Positions 22,301 through 30,598 of a stretch of 33,349 bases of DNA are shown in pieces. Each line of letters begins with the position of its first letter. Positions within the stretch are counted from its first letter, which is position 1. Under the pieces are notes generated by a model. That model saw nothing but the letters and a program-made list of their open reading frames with translations. It had not been told where the DNA came from and searched no databases. Location: positions 1-33,349 of the forward strand of contig JAQGPJ010000083.1 of the NCBI GenBank assembly GCA_028293125.1, in the 5' to 3' direction. This DNA is from Verrucomicrobiales bacterium. GTDB taxonomy: Bacteria; Verrucomicrobiota; Verrucomicrobiia; Verrucomicrobiales; V1-33. A program made the position numbers and the translations under genes.

Positions 22301-23953
22301 CGGGTCGAATACTTCGTTGACGGTCAAAAAGCCGGCTCATCGCTTCCCCCGGACACGGAGGATCCGGCGGGCGGCGGGGTCACTTTTCATCACTTCAGGT
22401 GGGCGGCGGCCACTTCAGGCCGCTTCACCCTTCAGGTTAAGGCCGTGCTGACGGACGGGCAAATCCTCTCCTCATCGCAAATTCCTTTCACGGTGGAAAA
22501 TGACGGCGCCAACCAAAGCCCGGTCGCCGGGATGACAGAGCCGGAGGACGGAGCCGTTTTCCCCGAAGGCGACGCCATTGAAGTCCGCGTGGAAGCCTCC
22601 GATCCGGACGGCACGATTGCGCGGATTGATCTGTTCCTGGATTCAAACATGGTGGCAACGGCCAGTGGCCCGTCCCTTCAATTCACGCTGCGGAATGTGC
22701 CGGCCGGCGTTCACACGCTTTATGCGCGCGCTTTTGACAGCCTCGGCGCCGCCGGTATCACCCGGTCCGTGCGCATTCTGGTGAGGCACCCGCATGCGGT
22801 CGCTTTTGTGCACCGCCGGCTGCCCGGCGGCTACACGCCGGGAGTCCCGCTGACCGTTGAACTTCAAGCGGATCCGCCCGACGGAACCCACGCTTTCGCT
22901 GTGGAGGACCAGCCTCCCGGGGGCTGGCGGGTGGATGCCGTCAGTCACGACGGCGTTTTCGATCCCGCCACGGGCAAGATCAAGTTCGGCCCGTTCACGG
23001 ATGCCGTCAGCCGCAGCCTGACCTACCGTCTCACCCCCCCTGCAAACGCCTCCGGCCCCGGGCAGTTCTCCGGCAGCGGGTCGGTCAACGGCGCTCTGTA
23101 TCCGGTTGCCGGGGATCATTCCATCGCACTCCTTGAGGAGCATCATCCCGCCGACCGCGACGAAAACCTCTCCCTCACGCTGCCTGAGGTCACGGCGTAT
23201 GCGGCGGCCTGGAAAGCGGGCGGCCCCTGGACTGAAGGCCCGGTTCCGATTCCGGTGAGCTGGGTCACCGCCGCCGGGCTCCTCTGGAGGCAGGGTGAGG
23301 CCTATCATTTTGACGCGGCGCGCAGTCCCGCTCCGGCGTGCTGGGTTTCCGACTCACAACCAGGGGTCATCGCCCTCATCGCGGAGGAGTCCCCCGGAAC
23401 GGAACGGCATCTGTCACAGGAGGCCGTCGGCCCGCGCGCGGCCGTTCAGGTCCGCATCACCGTCACCCCCCGCTCCGGCACAACCTGCCACGCCGTTGAG
23501 GAATCTCCGCCGAGCGGCTGGACGGTATCCGGCATCAGTCACGGCGGAGCGTTCGATAAAGGGACAGGCGTCATCCGCTGGGGGGTGTTTTTTGACAGCT
23601 CTCCGCGCACCCTGACCTACTCCGTCACTCCGCCGGCTGAAATGGCGGGCACCGGTCATTTCCGCGGCCGGGTTTCCGTTGATGGCCACGTGGCTGATAT
23701 CCGCTCTTTGGACCCTGCGGTATCCTTCAGGGGAGCAATTCCCGTCCGGATCGACAGCTGCACCCTCACCGCTTCAGGGGCGGCGCTTCATGTCACGGGG
23801 CCGGCCGGTCAGACTGCGGTGATTGAGGGATCAGGCGATCTGAGCGCCTGGACTCAACTCAAATCAATCTTCATTCCGGAGGACGGAATTGAATTCACCG
23901 ACCACACCGCCCCGGCGTCCGGCAGCCGCTTTTACCGTCTGCGCATTGAGTGA
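19385..23953 (+). CDS. Giant secreted adhesin-like protein: two C-type lectin domains, Calx-beta and Ig-like domains
   Basis: 1522 residues. Signal peptide 1-24. C-type lectin domain 1 is at about 30-175, with 'EPNDY' and 'GWNDE' at the calcium/sugar site. Calx-beta domains lie at about 178-310, 413-540 and 545-665, with 'GTAVPGADYEPL'- and 'LVEGDETVVVGLEA'-type motifs. A fourth Calx-beta (about 668-935) is split by lectin domain 2 at about 752-889 ('EPNDYWGP', 'GWNDQ'). Ig-like regions are at about 313-410 and 940-1138. Two copies of a 'PPGGWRVDAVSHDGVFDPAT'-type unit (about 1140-1240 and 1355-1450) precede the C-terminal module ('VIEGSGDLSAWTQ', 'SRFYRLRIE'). It should be a calcium-dependent, carbohydrate-binding cell-surface or released protein. 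Start at 19385 gives the clear signal peptide. Confidence 0.88.
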   Translation: MKTRHCLLRSLPVLFLIAASVAPGQVRGPNGHFYHAVIDPGLLWEEAREKAAGSSFNGVPGHLATVSTAEEDAFIEGLRREAAPGGHGSLWIGGSQPPAAASPGGGWAWVNNEGAIPAQNGGGAVYANWQPSEPNDYQGPQSESYLSIGHFNTFGWNDEADHRQVEGYVVEYPSPGPAATVRVTTPDPVAVEKSPGSVGGDNDAIFEFSRSGDLSGDLRVYYSIHGSAQNGHDYNTVPDSITIPSGQPAANLVITPRADALTVVEPMETVGIRLEPPPLPDPAGAVYDIDPSRRRTAAVIHENGPPHAAAIDLAFPGADAVYQAGEPVPVMAVVHFPGAVPSADFHADGVRIGSAHRSAGSDGMHFLQGLHFFEFTWNGAPAGRHALTARAPAGGALLTSRPVSISVEEPPGAVQVSIRYIGPSTTEPWPDADFAPGHLEISRTGSITQSLRVHFTVGGTAVPGADYEPLRSPVVIEAGSRTVILPVNAKDDLEDEPQETVSVTLVLSGPEAAGPPSSSYYVIDPNHASAEAVILDNDEPPQGAVISIHPVNERTRESRPGEDAAPAVFMLRRSGPAGEALPVFLTCSGTAAAGSDYLSPGRFVQLGAGQRETRVELHAKDDSLVEGDETVVVGLEASAAGAPPLYQIDPANSSVTLIISDNDAAPAGETVVRIEAVDSVATEFPGNVQAVDSARFLVTRTGDPARSLLVFFSLHGTAENGEDYRTLPGSVSIPAGQSSVAIEAVPVSDSDGITNRYEVISSPGISWEQARREAEAAWGYLATITSAAEDEHIESLRQEAGGPVLWVGGYQEPWELSITSGWKWVNNEGPIPGDNSGEGYANWLPGEPNDYWGPGSENHMVIGWLGTFGWNDQTPNIAPAGYVMESPGPVELVVAEPMETLALRLEPSPAMNPLPDYTIDEENRTAAAVIFELRPPESGAVEVAFPGAGAVFLRRADVEFHAAVWHPSLKIQRVEYFVDGQKAGSSLPPDTEDPAGGGVTFHHFRWAAATSGRFTLQVKAVLTDGQILSSSQIPFTVENDGANQSPVAGMTEPEDGAVFPEGDAIEVRVEASDPDGTIARIDLFLDSNMVATASGPSLQFTLRNVPAGVHTLYARAFDSLGAAGITRSVRILVRHPHAVAFVHRRLPGGYTPGVPLTVELQADPPDGTHAFAVEDQPPGGWRVDAVSHDGVFDPATGKIKFGPFTDAVSRSLTYRLTPPANASGPGQFSGSGSVNGALYPVAGDHSIALLEEHHPADRDENLSLTLPEVTAYAAAWKAGGPWTEGPVPIPVSWVTAAGLLWRQGEAYHFDAARSPAPACWVSDSQPGVIALIAEESPGTERHLSQEAVGPRAAVQVRITVTPRSGTTCHAVEESPPSGWTVSGISHGGAFDKGTGVIRWGVFFDSSPRTLTYSVTPPAEMAGTGHFRGRVSVDGHVADIRSLDPAVSFRGAIPVRIDSCTLTASGAALHVTGPAGQTAVIEGSGDLSAWTQLKSIFIPEDGIEFTDHTAPASGSRFYRLRIE

Positions 23954-24277
23954 CAGGCCTTCCAAGAGGCATCAGGAAAAACGGGTTTGCGCAATTTCCT
24001 CCTTCGGGGACGATGGCCTTGCCGCCACCGCCCTTACGCCGCAAACCCCCGGCAGTGACACCACGGGTTTCAGCGGCTGTATCGGGAGGAGCTCAGCGGC
24101 GCCGCATGCCCTGATCCTTTGTGAAAAAGATGTCGAACATGAGGTGCGGAGAGACCTCCGGCCCAATAATATCTATTATTGGAACCGCAGCCGGGACGGG
24201 GCGCGCCAGCCTGAATTTTCGGGAAAATAAACCGAATAAGCTTGAATTTTTTTGCCAATTTTTAAGAATTCAGGGTC
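23954..24277. other. Spacer with palindrome copy 7
   Basis: No gene. After the palindrome, an AT-rich stretch (24226-24270, CGGGAAAATAAACCGAATAA onward) probably holds the promoter of the next gene. Confidence 0.5.
24164..24181. repeat. Dispersed AT-rich palindrome, copy 7
   Basis: CAATAATA-TC-TATTATTG, perfect 8-bp arms, the best-paired copy. The right flank GGAACCGCAGCCGGG resembles copy 2 (GGAACGCCAGCCGGG), so the family has conserved flank on one side. Confidence 0.85.
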
Positions 24278-27097
24278 ATGCGACGCCCTTCTTTTAACTC
24301 AAGACTGCAGTCGGACCCATCCACCCGCGATAGAATTATTGCTGTGGCTTTTCTGGTTTCCATCTCCGCCAACGCGCATTGCTGGGCAGTCAACATTGCC
24401 CCACAGGGAACTGCGATCATCGGTGTCAACGACGCTGTCGATTCCGACGAAGGAACCATCCGGGAAAATTCCGGCACCGCCGCCAATATTAATGACCTCA
24501 ACCCGGGAACGCGTGTGGACACTTACGGGGACACCACTCAGGGAGTCAGCTTCGTTGGAATTACTTGGGACACGCCCCGCGCGGAGCCGGTGAGAAATCT
24601 GGTATTAACCCTCGCTAATTTTTTGGACGGCGGCTGGTTCGGCCCCAATGGCTCAGGACCGGGGGCGGGGCGGGTATTGGCGGCGGCTGATCTGACCGCA
24701 CCGACGGTGCAGGTGACAACCGATGGCCTCACGTGGACGGACGCGGCAGCGAGTGCAGACTACCTGTCCGTCCTCACCGGTATTGCAGTGGGCGGCGGGG
24801 CTGTGCCAAACCCCAGCCGGGGAACTGCCACTTTCACGCTTGTCGCGCCAGTGACCGGGATCACTGGAATCCGGATAATCGGACCGGATGGCGGCACGGC
24901 CTCGAATGGATTTCTGGGAGTCTTTGAGCTCGTCGTCAATGCGGATCCGCCAGCTGCAGAGGATGCGGACCATGATGGAATCGAGGATGCATGGGAAACG
25001 GCCAATGGTCTCAATATCACGCTCAACGACGCGGCTGCGGATCCGGACAGTGACGGCCTCAGCAATCTTAAGGAATATGAAGCCGAAACCAATCCACAGG
25101 CGGAGGACAGCGACGCGGACGGATTGAAGGACGGCCCGGAAATCCTCACTCATTTTTCAAATCCGCTGGTTCCCGACAGTGACGCCGACGGTCTTAATGA
25201 TGGTCCGGAGGTGAATATTTACGGGAGCAAACCCAAAACCGCAGACTCGGACGGTGATGGCCTGACCGACTCCGCCGAGGTAAACATCCATCAGACAAAT
25301 CCCGCTCTGGCGGACACCGATGCCGACGGTTACAGCGACAGTGAGGAATTAAACAGCAGCACCGATCCAAAGAGCGCCCTGTCGTTCCCGTCCAACATTG
25401 CGCCGCTCGGCACCGCCGTAATGGGAGTCAGTCCGGATGTGAATGAGGCTGGAACGCTCTACGCGCAGCAAGGAGTGGGAGGCATGAAATCCATCAATGA
25501 TGGCAATTTAACCACCCGCGTGGATACCTTTAATGGAGGCGGGGCGGAGACAGCCAGCTACGTGGGCATTCTTTGGCCCGCGCCGCGGACAGCAGCCGTT
25601 GACCGCATGGAACTGACCATGGCGACTTTCATCGATGGCGGCTGGTTCGGCACCAACGGTATTGATCCCGGTGGCGGCGGACCGCTTACAGCCACTGGTG
25701 ATCCGGTGTATCTGGTCGAACCGATCGTGCAGGTGACCACCAATGGAGGAATAAGCTGGACCACCACTCCACATACTTCGGATTACCTGACCGCATTTGA
25801 AGGTCACCTGATTGGCGGCAGCGGGGTTCCAAATCCCTCATCCCAGACGGCATCCTTCAAACTGACCACGCCGCAGGCGGGAATTAATGGCATCCGTATC
25901 ATTGGCCAGGAGGGTGGCACTGCCAGCGCGGGTTTTATCGGGGTCTTTGAGCTGACCGTAAAGGACGTCAGCACTTCCGGCGATCTCGACGATGACGGGC
26001 TCAGCAACGCTGATGAAATCACACGCGGAACCAATCCAAACCTTGCCGATACTGATGCAGACGGATTAAAAGACGGCGCCGAGGTAAACACCCATCTGAC
26101 TGATCCGCTGAAAGCCGATACTGACAGTGATGGGTTCCCGGACGGGGTGGAGGTTTCGCAAAGCACCGATCCCAAATCGGCGGCCAGCCATCTGGACGAT
26201 CTTGCCCGCGCCGGGCGGGCAATCATGGGAACCAACGAAGCCAGTGACGAGATCGACGCCGGCACCAGCTACGCTCAGCAGGGCGCGGCCGGAATTCTCT
26301 CCATCAATGACGGCAATCTTACTACGCGGGTGGACACATTCGGACGCGCTGACGTGGCAAGCTTCGCCGGAATCCTCTGGAGCGTGCCTCTGGTCAATCC
26401 GGTCATCCGGCTGGAATTGACCTTCGCAACTTTCCTTGATGGCGGCTGGTTTGGCCCCAATGGTTCAGGACCGGGAGCGGGCGGCGAACTGACCGCTGCC
26501 GGCGACCCCAGTTATCTCACCGAACCCAATGTCCAAGTGACCACTGACGGCGGGGCAACCTGGGCCACTGTCCCCCATACTTCCGATTATCTCACGGGGT
26601 TCGAGGGACATATAATCGGCGGAGGTCCAGCTGGGAATCCCACCTCAGGAAAGGCGGTGTTCACAATCACGACACCTCCAGCCGGAATAAACGGCGTGAG
26701 GATCCAAGGCGATGAAGGCGGCGAAGCAAGTGGAGGATTCCTCGGGGTTTTCGAACTGGCCATCCCCATCGTGACCAACCCCGACAGCGACAGCGACGGC
26801 GACGGGCAATCAGACGCCGAAGAAGCGCTGGCCGGAACAAATCCGAATAATGCACAGGATTACCTCCAGATTATTCAGGCGGTGTCCTCCGCATCCAATC
26901 AGATCACCCTTACATGGTCCAGCGTGCCCGGAAAAAATTATCAGGTCCAAACAACCGGGAACCTCACCACCGGCCTCTGGGTCAATGTGGGGGCGGTTGT
27001 TGCGGCGGCACCTTCTCCGGCAACCACAACACAAAGCGTCATCCCGATACCATCGCCAGCATCGACAAGGGGCTTCTACCGCGTGCGGGTGCCTTAA
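24278..27097 (+). CDS. Secreted repeat protein: three discoidin-like domains separated by TSP3-type calcium repeats
   Basis: 939 residues. The signal sequence (RIIAVAFLVSISANAHCWA) has a long N-region. Three homologous domains at about 39-220, 373-560 and 640-826 each contain 'FLDGGWFGPNGSGPGAG' or a close variant, 'VQVTTDGG.TW', 'SDYL' and 'GIRIIG..GGTAS.GF.GVFEL', a beta-sandwich pattern reminiscent of F5/8-type (discoidin) domains. Between and after them lie Asp-rich repeats such as 'DSDADGLKDGPEI', 'DSDGDGLTDSAEV' and 'DSDSDGDGQSDAEEALAGTN', typical thrombospondin type 3 calcium-binding loops. The C-terminal module (ITLTWSSVPGKNYQVQTTGN to GFYRVRVP) is shared with its neighbours. Probably a calcium-stabilised surface protein; ligand unknown. 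Confidence 0.85.
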   Translation: MRRPSFNSRLQSDPSTRDRIIAVAFLVSISANAHCWAVNIAPQGTAIIGVNDAVDSDEGTIRENSGTAANINDLNPGTRVDTYGDTTQGVSFVGITWDTPRAEPVRNLVLTLANFLDGGWFGPNGSGPGAGRVLAAADLTAPTVQVTTDGLTWTDAAASADYLSVLTGIAVGGGAVPNPSRGTATFTLVAPVTGITGIRIIGPDGGTASNGFLGVFELVVNADPPAAEDADHDGIEDAWETANGLNITLNDAAADPDSDGLSNLKEYEAETNPQAEDSDADGLKDGPEILTHFSNPLVPDSDADGLNDGPEVNIYGSKPKTADSDGDGLTDSAEVNIHQTNPALADTDADGYSDSEELNSSTDPKSALSFPSNIAPLGTAVMGVSPDVNEAGTLYAQQGVGGMKSINDGNLTTRVDTFNGGGAETASYVGILWPAPRTAAVDRMELTMATFIDGGWFGTNGIDPGGGGPLTATGDPVYLVEPIVQVTTNGGISWTTTPHTSDYLTAFEGHLIGGSGVPNPSSQTASFKLTTPQAGINGIRIIGQEGGTASAGFIGVFELTVKDVSTSGDLDDDGLSNADEITRGTNPNLADTDADGLKDGAEVNTHLTDPLKADTDSDGFPDGVEVSQSTDPKSAASHLDDLARAGRAIMGTNEASDEIDAGTSYAQQGAAGILSINDGNLTTRVDTFGRADVASFAGILWSVPLVNPVIRLELTFATFLDGGWFGPNGSGPGAGGELTAAGDPSYLTEPNVQVTTDGGATWATVPHTSDYLTGFEGHIIGGGPAGNPTSGKAVFTITTPPAGINGVRIQGDEGGEASGGFLGVFELAIPIVTNPDSDSDGDGQSDAEEALAGTNPNNAQDYLQIIQAVSSASNQITLTWSSVPGKNYQVQTTGNLTTGLWVNVGAVVAAAPSPATTTQSVIPIPSPASTRGFYRVRVP

Positions 27098-27455
27098 TGC
27101 CTCCAATAAGACACCGATACCCGTCTCTTCTTTCCGCGTTCCGGAAACAGGAAAGGCTTATCCTTGTACGCCGGCATGGCCAAGAGGAAGGGCGTCCCAT
27201 CCATGGGAGCGGAACTGGTGGTTCCATCGTCCAGACAGCTTCCGGAATTCAATAATAATCCATTATTGGGTTGACCCCCCGGCCCGGCGCGCCAACCCGA
27301 AAAGGCGGTTTTCCGCCCTCCATGCCAGCCGCCCAAGAAATCCACCCAACGCTTGGGGTGGGTAGCCGGCCCGACCTGGGCCATGCACCAGCGCACTGGA
27401 AGTTTCAGGGAAAATCGGGCTGGAAAAACAGTCTGGCCACAGGACACTGCACATC
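27098..27455. other. Spacer with palindrome copy 8
   Basis: No gene supported. It contains the palindrome and GC-rich inverted segments after it, such as AAAAGGCGG-TTTT-CCGCC at 27300-27317. Confidence 0.45.
27250..27268. repeat. Dispersed AT-rich palindrome, copy 8
   Basis: CAATAAT-AATCC-ATTATTG, perfect 7-bp arms, preceded by TTCCGGAATT. It lies 153 bases past the stop of the 939-residue protein gene. Confidence 0.8.
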
Positions 27456-27805
27456 ATGAATGCGCGCGCACCTGCAGAGCCGGATCAAATCCAAGCGGGG
27501 AAACTTCTGGCGGACCACGCGAGATATTAGGCACTGGTGGACCGAAAAGAGACCGCCAGGATCGGATACGGCAGCTGGAGGAATTTTGGTGCGTATATAG
27601 CCTGCATCGCCGTGGTGCTCGCAGGTATTTGCTTTTCCTCCCGCCCAAAATGGCGTACGCCTTGGCTTTGCTGATGATGGCTGTGATCCCTTTTTTGACT
27701 ATCGCGATGGAAGCCCGATGGCACCGCATCTGCAAAAGCGCCTCGGAGGAACTGCTTAGGGAGTTCCCAAATGGTTGGCCGACGCGGCATAACCACGGGA
27801 ATTGA
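27456..27805 (+). pseudogene. Decayed small membrane protein gene
   Basis: From the ATG at 27456 one frame reads 'MNARAPAEPDQIQAGKLLAD' + 'HARY', an in-frame TAG (27528-27530), then 'ALVDRKETARIGYGSWRNFG', a membrane helix (AYIACIAVVLAGICF) and 'SSRPKWRTP'. The protein then continues in the next frame as 'LALLMMAVIPFLTIAMEARW' and 'CKSASEELLREFPNGWP' to a stop at 27805. A nonsense codon plus a one-base deletion near 27655 would explain this. The rebuilt product would be about 115 residues with two membrane helices. It lies upstream of two small intact genes and may once have belonged with them. Confidence 0.55.
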
Positions 27806-27936
27806 GACGCGACGGATTTTTGGATCAACAATAGGCCGGACTCTTCCACTGACAGGACTCTCTGAAAATCAGACTTTTTCTTGAAATTATAATTAGGGAA
27901 ATTATTTTTTCTTTGCGCGTAATTAAATATAAGACA

Positions 27937-28203
27937 ATGAGAAACGCTCCGACCTATCAAACCGACCGAAATGTTCGTGTGGCTTACGGTGTTGGTACCG
28001 TTATAGCAGCGCTGGTGCTTACGGAGCAGGCAAGGCATTGGATTCACACTGGGGCCATTGAGTGGGGGAAGGGATTGCCCGTGTTCGGCATACTAATGCT
28101 TATGTCCGCCGGAGCGTTTGATATCCCGTACGCGCCGCAGCGGTTTCTGTTGATTGTGGCAGTTTTGAGCACTGCCTGCGCCTTCTTATTTTTTGGTGAT
28201 TGA
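27937..28203 (+). CDS. Small membrane protein, unknown function
   Basis: 88 residues with three likely membrane helices: VAYGVGTVIAALVLTEQA, GLPVFGILMLMSAGAFDI and FLLIVAVLSTACAFLFF. The frame extends to a TTG at 27913, but the ATG at 27937 is preferred (RNAPTYQTDRN as a short cytoplasmic N-tail). It follows an AT-rich promoter-like stretch at 27880-27936 and ends 13 bases before the next gene, so the two are probably co-transcribed. No family recognised. Confidence 0.65.
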   Translation: MRNAPTYQTDRNVRVAYGVGTVIAALVLTEQARHWIHTGAIEWGKGLPVFGILMLMSAGAFDIPYAPQRFLLIVAVLSTACAFLFFGD

Positions 28204-28216
28204 TTAGCGGGTTCGC

Positions 28217-28828
28217 ATGTCCAGCGTATTGCCACAGCACCGGCTTGAGTGCATCGCAAGGATCAGGGATGCATTCCATTCATGCCCACGACCGGCACCC
28301 GAGCTGCTTTCGCCGGATGACGGAATTGACGGGCCATACGTCCACAGGAACTGGGGGCATCTGACACGGAATGATGTTGAAGCGCTTGAGGCCTTTGGAG
28401 CTTACATGGCCGAGGATATCACCTACATGAGCTCGGTTGCCTTTAGATATTTTGTTCCCTCCTCAATGGTTCTTTTTCTGAGCCGCCCCGCCTCCATCGA
28501 CTCTGAAGGTTTCATTTCGGTGGTCAGCCGGTGCGAATCTGCGTTTCTGTGCCGTTCGGACGGCTCCACCTTCGGGCAGATTGCCATAACGAGGCCCCAG
28601 GCGGACGCGTTCCGCGATTGGTTTGGCCAGTTGATGACCATCATCAGGGAGTTTGATTTGGGTTTGTTCGAGCATGACTATATGAACCATCTTCGTGCTC
28701 TTCGTGCATGGCTGGGGAGCTTCACGCCTGATACAGATTATGATGCTGTCACGATCCAAACCATCAGGCAGCGGCAGTTCGGTCGCAACATTGCCCAGCG
28801 CGGCACCCGTTCCAACCGTCGGGGCTGA
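28217..28828 (+). CDS. Hypothetical protein, possibly DUF6714-like
   Basis: 203 residues, soluble. The N-terminal region 'ECIARIRDAFHSCPRP' followed by 'NWGHLTRNDVEALEAFGAYM' and 'YMSSVAFRYFVPSSMVLFL' resembles the small bacterial family in which 'W..l......l......l.f..p.afryylPa.l' is conserved (DUF6714-like; recognised by eye only). Such proteins are often found near toxin-immunity or other accessory genes, but no function is established. 'AFLCRSDGSTFGQIAITRPQ' and an alpha-helical end follow. It is encoded 13 bases after the small membrane protein gene, a likely operon. No frameshift seen. Confidence 0.65.
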   Translation: MSSVLPQHRLECIARIRDAFHSCPRPAPELLSPDDGIDGPYVHRNWGHLTRNDVEALEAFGAYMAEDITYMSSVAFRYFVPSSMVLFLSRPASIDSEGFISVVSRCESAFLCRSDGSTFGQIAITRPQADAFRDWFGQLMTIIREFDLGLFEHDYMNHLRALRAWLGSFTPDTDYDAVTIQTIRQRQFGRNIAQRGTRSNRRG

Positions 28829-28897
28829 TCTGTTGTTCAAGCTTCCGTGAATGTAATCGGCGCTCCCATCCCTATGAAGCGCAATGAATTTTGAGCA

Positions 28898-28915
28898 CAA
28901 TAAAATACATTATTG
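28898..28915. repeat. Dispersed AT-rich palindrome, copy 9
   Basis: CAATAA-AATACA-TTATTG; 22 bases identical to copy 4 (11096-11117) although 17.8 kb away with unrelated flanks. It lies between convergent gene ends (28828 and 29098). Confidence 0.82.
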
Positions 28916-29097
28916 TGCCGAGAGCAGGAGGAAGCAGGAAGGAAAATAGGATTCAGTGGAGCCCGCGCAGGCGGTGCGATCGGCGTGGAAGGCTCCGTGG
29001 GCGCTGGCGGCGGTCCGGCCCTGAGGGCCCATACCCGCGGGATGGAAGGGTTGACAGATACCGCTTAAAGCGGTGTTGAACGGCGTGGATATGGCCT

Positions 29098-30592
29098 TCA
29101 CGGGGAAATGCCTGGCGGGTCCGGGCTTACGCGAAGTCTGAAGAACCCCCCGGCTTTGGCATTTGCCGGCAGAAGCAGCCAGCATTTCCAGACTCCGGCG
29201 GGGGAGTGCTCCTCGGTTTTGATCACGCCGGGAGCGGTTCTGGTCAGTTCAGGGTAATAGTCATTGATCGAAGCCAGTGTTTTCCACGAAGCGGCCTCCA
29301 GCGGGGGTGAGGACTCCACTCCGAGAAAGATATCCTGTCCACACCCGGTTTTCGCGGTGATGGTGAGCATCCAAGCCCCTCCCGTCCAGGACAGTTCCAG
29401 GGGAGCGCCGGGATCGGCGGCAAGAGGATTGGTCCCGAAGACATACTCCAGCAGATTGGCCACCCCGTCCCCGTCCCCGTCCGATCCGGGCAGACCCGCC
29501 GCATCGGCCGGCCCGGCACCGAAAAGGCGGTGACGCCAGGAGTCGTAGCCCCCGCCGGCTCCAATGTTAAGGCGGACGGCCGCCCCGTTGGACCAGCCGT
29601 CCCTGTCGCGGGCCCGGTAGGTGAAGGAGGCTGTGCCGAAGAAACCGGAGGGGACACTGAGGGAAAAGTGCCCGGTGTCTTTGTCAAAGGTCACAGGGCC
29701 AAAGGGACCTCCGGCGGTTTCGGCTTCAAGAACGGGATCAGGCGCCGCTCCGTCCGCTGACAGCAATCCGTCGTTTTCATAGACGCTGCCGGCGGTGATG
29801 AGAGAAAAGGGCGGGAGGAGGCCGACCCTGGGATCATGAACGACGCCCGGGATATCGAAGGTGTCCGGCATCCCGCACGGAGATGCTGACATAGGTTGGA
29901 TTGGAAACCGCTCCGGCGGTGATTTGATGGATACGCAGGCTGTAGATGTCCGGGGCGGTGGCGAAGCCGCCGGCGGGCGCTTGGACATACCGTCCTATTT
30001 CATCGCCGTTGAGGTAGAGGATCGCGGCGTCGTCACAGGAGAACTCCACGGTGACCCCGGGGGCCTGAGGCCCGGGAACATCGAAGGCGGTGCGGAAATA
30101 GGCCGTGTAGCGGACGCCGCCAGGCGTGCCTATATTGGTGTCGAGGGTCACCCCGTTTCCGCTTCCCAGAACGCCGTATCCCATCTGACCCGCGCCGGTT
30201 TTCCAGGCGGAGTCATCAAAACCGGGTTTCATCCAGTTGGCCTGAAAGCCGGGCGTATCCACTTCGGGATCCACTCCCCGGAGCGGACGCAGCCATTTCC
30301 ACATCGCCGTTCCCGGCAGAATGAAACCAGCGCCGCCGCCCGCGGTGTAGGCGAAATGGTCCGTGCCCGTGAAGTTGGGGTGGGGCTGATAGCTGAAGGT
30401 CCCGTCGTTTTTCAAAACCACGCTTCCATGAGCGGCCTCCCCCGCCAGGATGACGGAGGTCAGGCCGGAGGTGTCGTTTGAGAGCACGTTCCGGGCGGGG
30501 TCAAAGTCCAGCAGAGCACCTTGTTCCGCAGGGTGGGAATCGGGCGTGTTTCCGCCGGAGGGAAGGTCATCGATGGCGGTATCCATCGGCAA
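29098..30592 (-). pseudogene. Frame-broken secreted protein gene (cadherin-like and lectin-like domains)
   Basis: Two open frames encode successive parts of one protein. The upstream one (30592-29834, 252 codons) has a cadherin-like repeat ('NVLSNDTSG', 'HGSVVLKNDGTFSYQPHPNF', 'GTDHFAYTAGGG') and a jelly-roll-like stretch ('WMKPGFDDSAWKTGAGQMGY', 'FSCDDAAILYLNGDEIGRY') found in many Verrucomicrobiota and Planctomycetota surface proteins. It loses frame near 29870. The other frame carries on with 'FDIPGVVHDPRVGLLPPF', a second cadherin-like repeat ('GPVTFDKDTGHFSLSVPSGF'), 'SDGDGDGVANLLEYVFGTN' and the C-terminal module ('GGFFRLRVS'). There is no signal peptide: the 5' end is lost and abuts the truncated sigma factor. 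Almost certainly non-functional. Confidence 0.75.
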
Positions 30593-30598
30593 ATGCGC

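Noticed and set aside
19544..22327. Long minus-strand frames opposite the 1522-residue protein
   Set aside because: His/Arg/Gly-rich shadows without recognisable motifs; the plus frame is continuous and has clear domains.
6703..28915. Dispersed palindromes read as ordinary intrinsic terminators
   Set aside because: The stems are AT-only and no consistent T-run follows; conserved flanks and identical distant copies fit a repeat family better. A 3'-end role is still possible.
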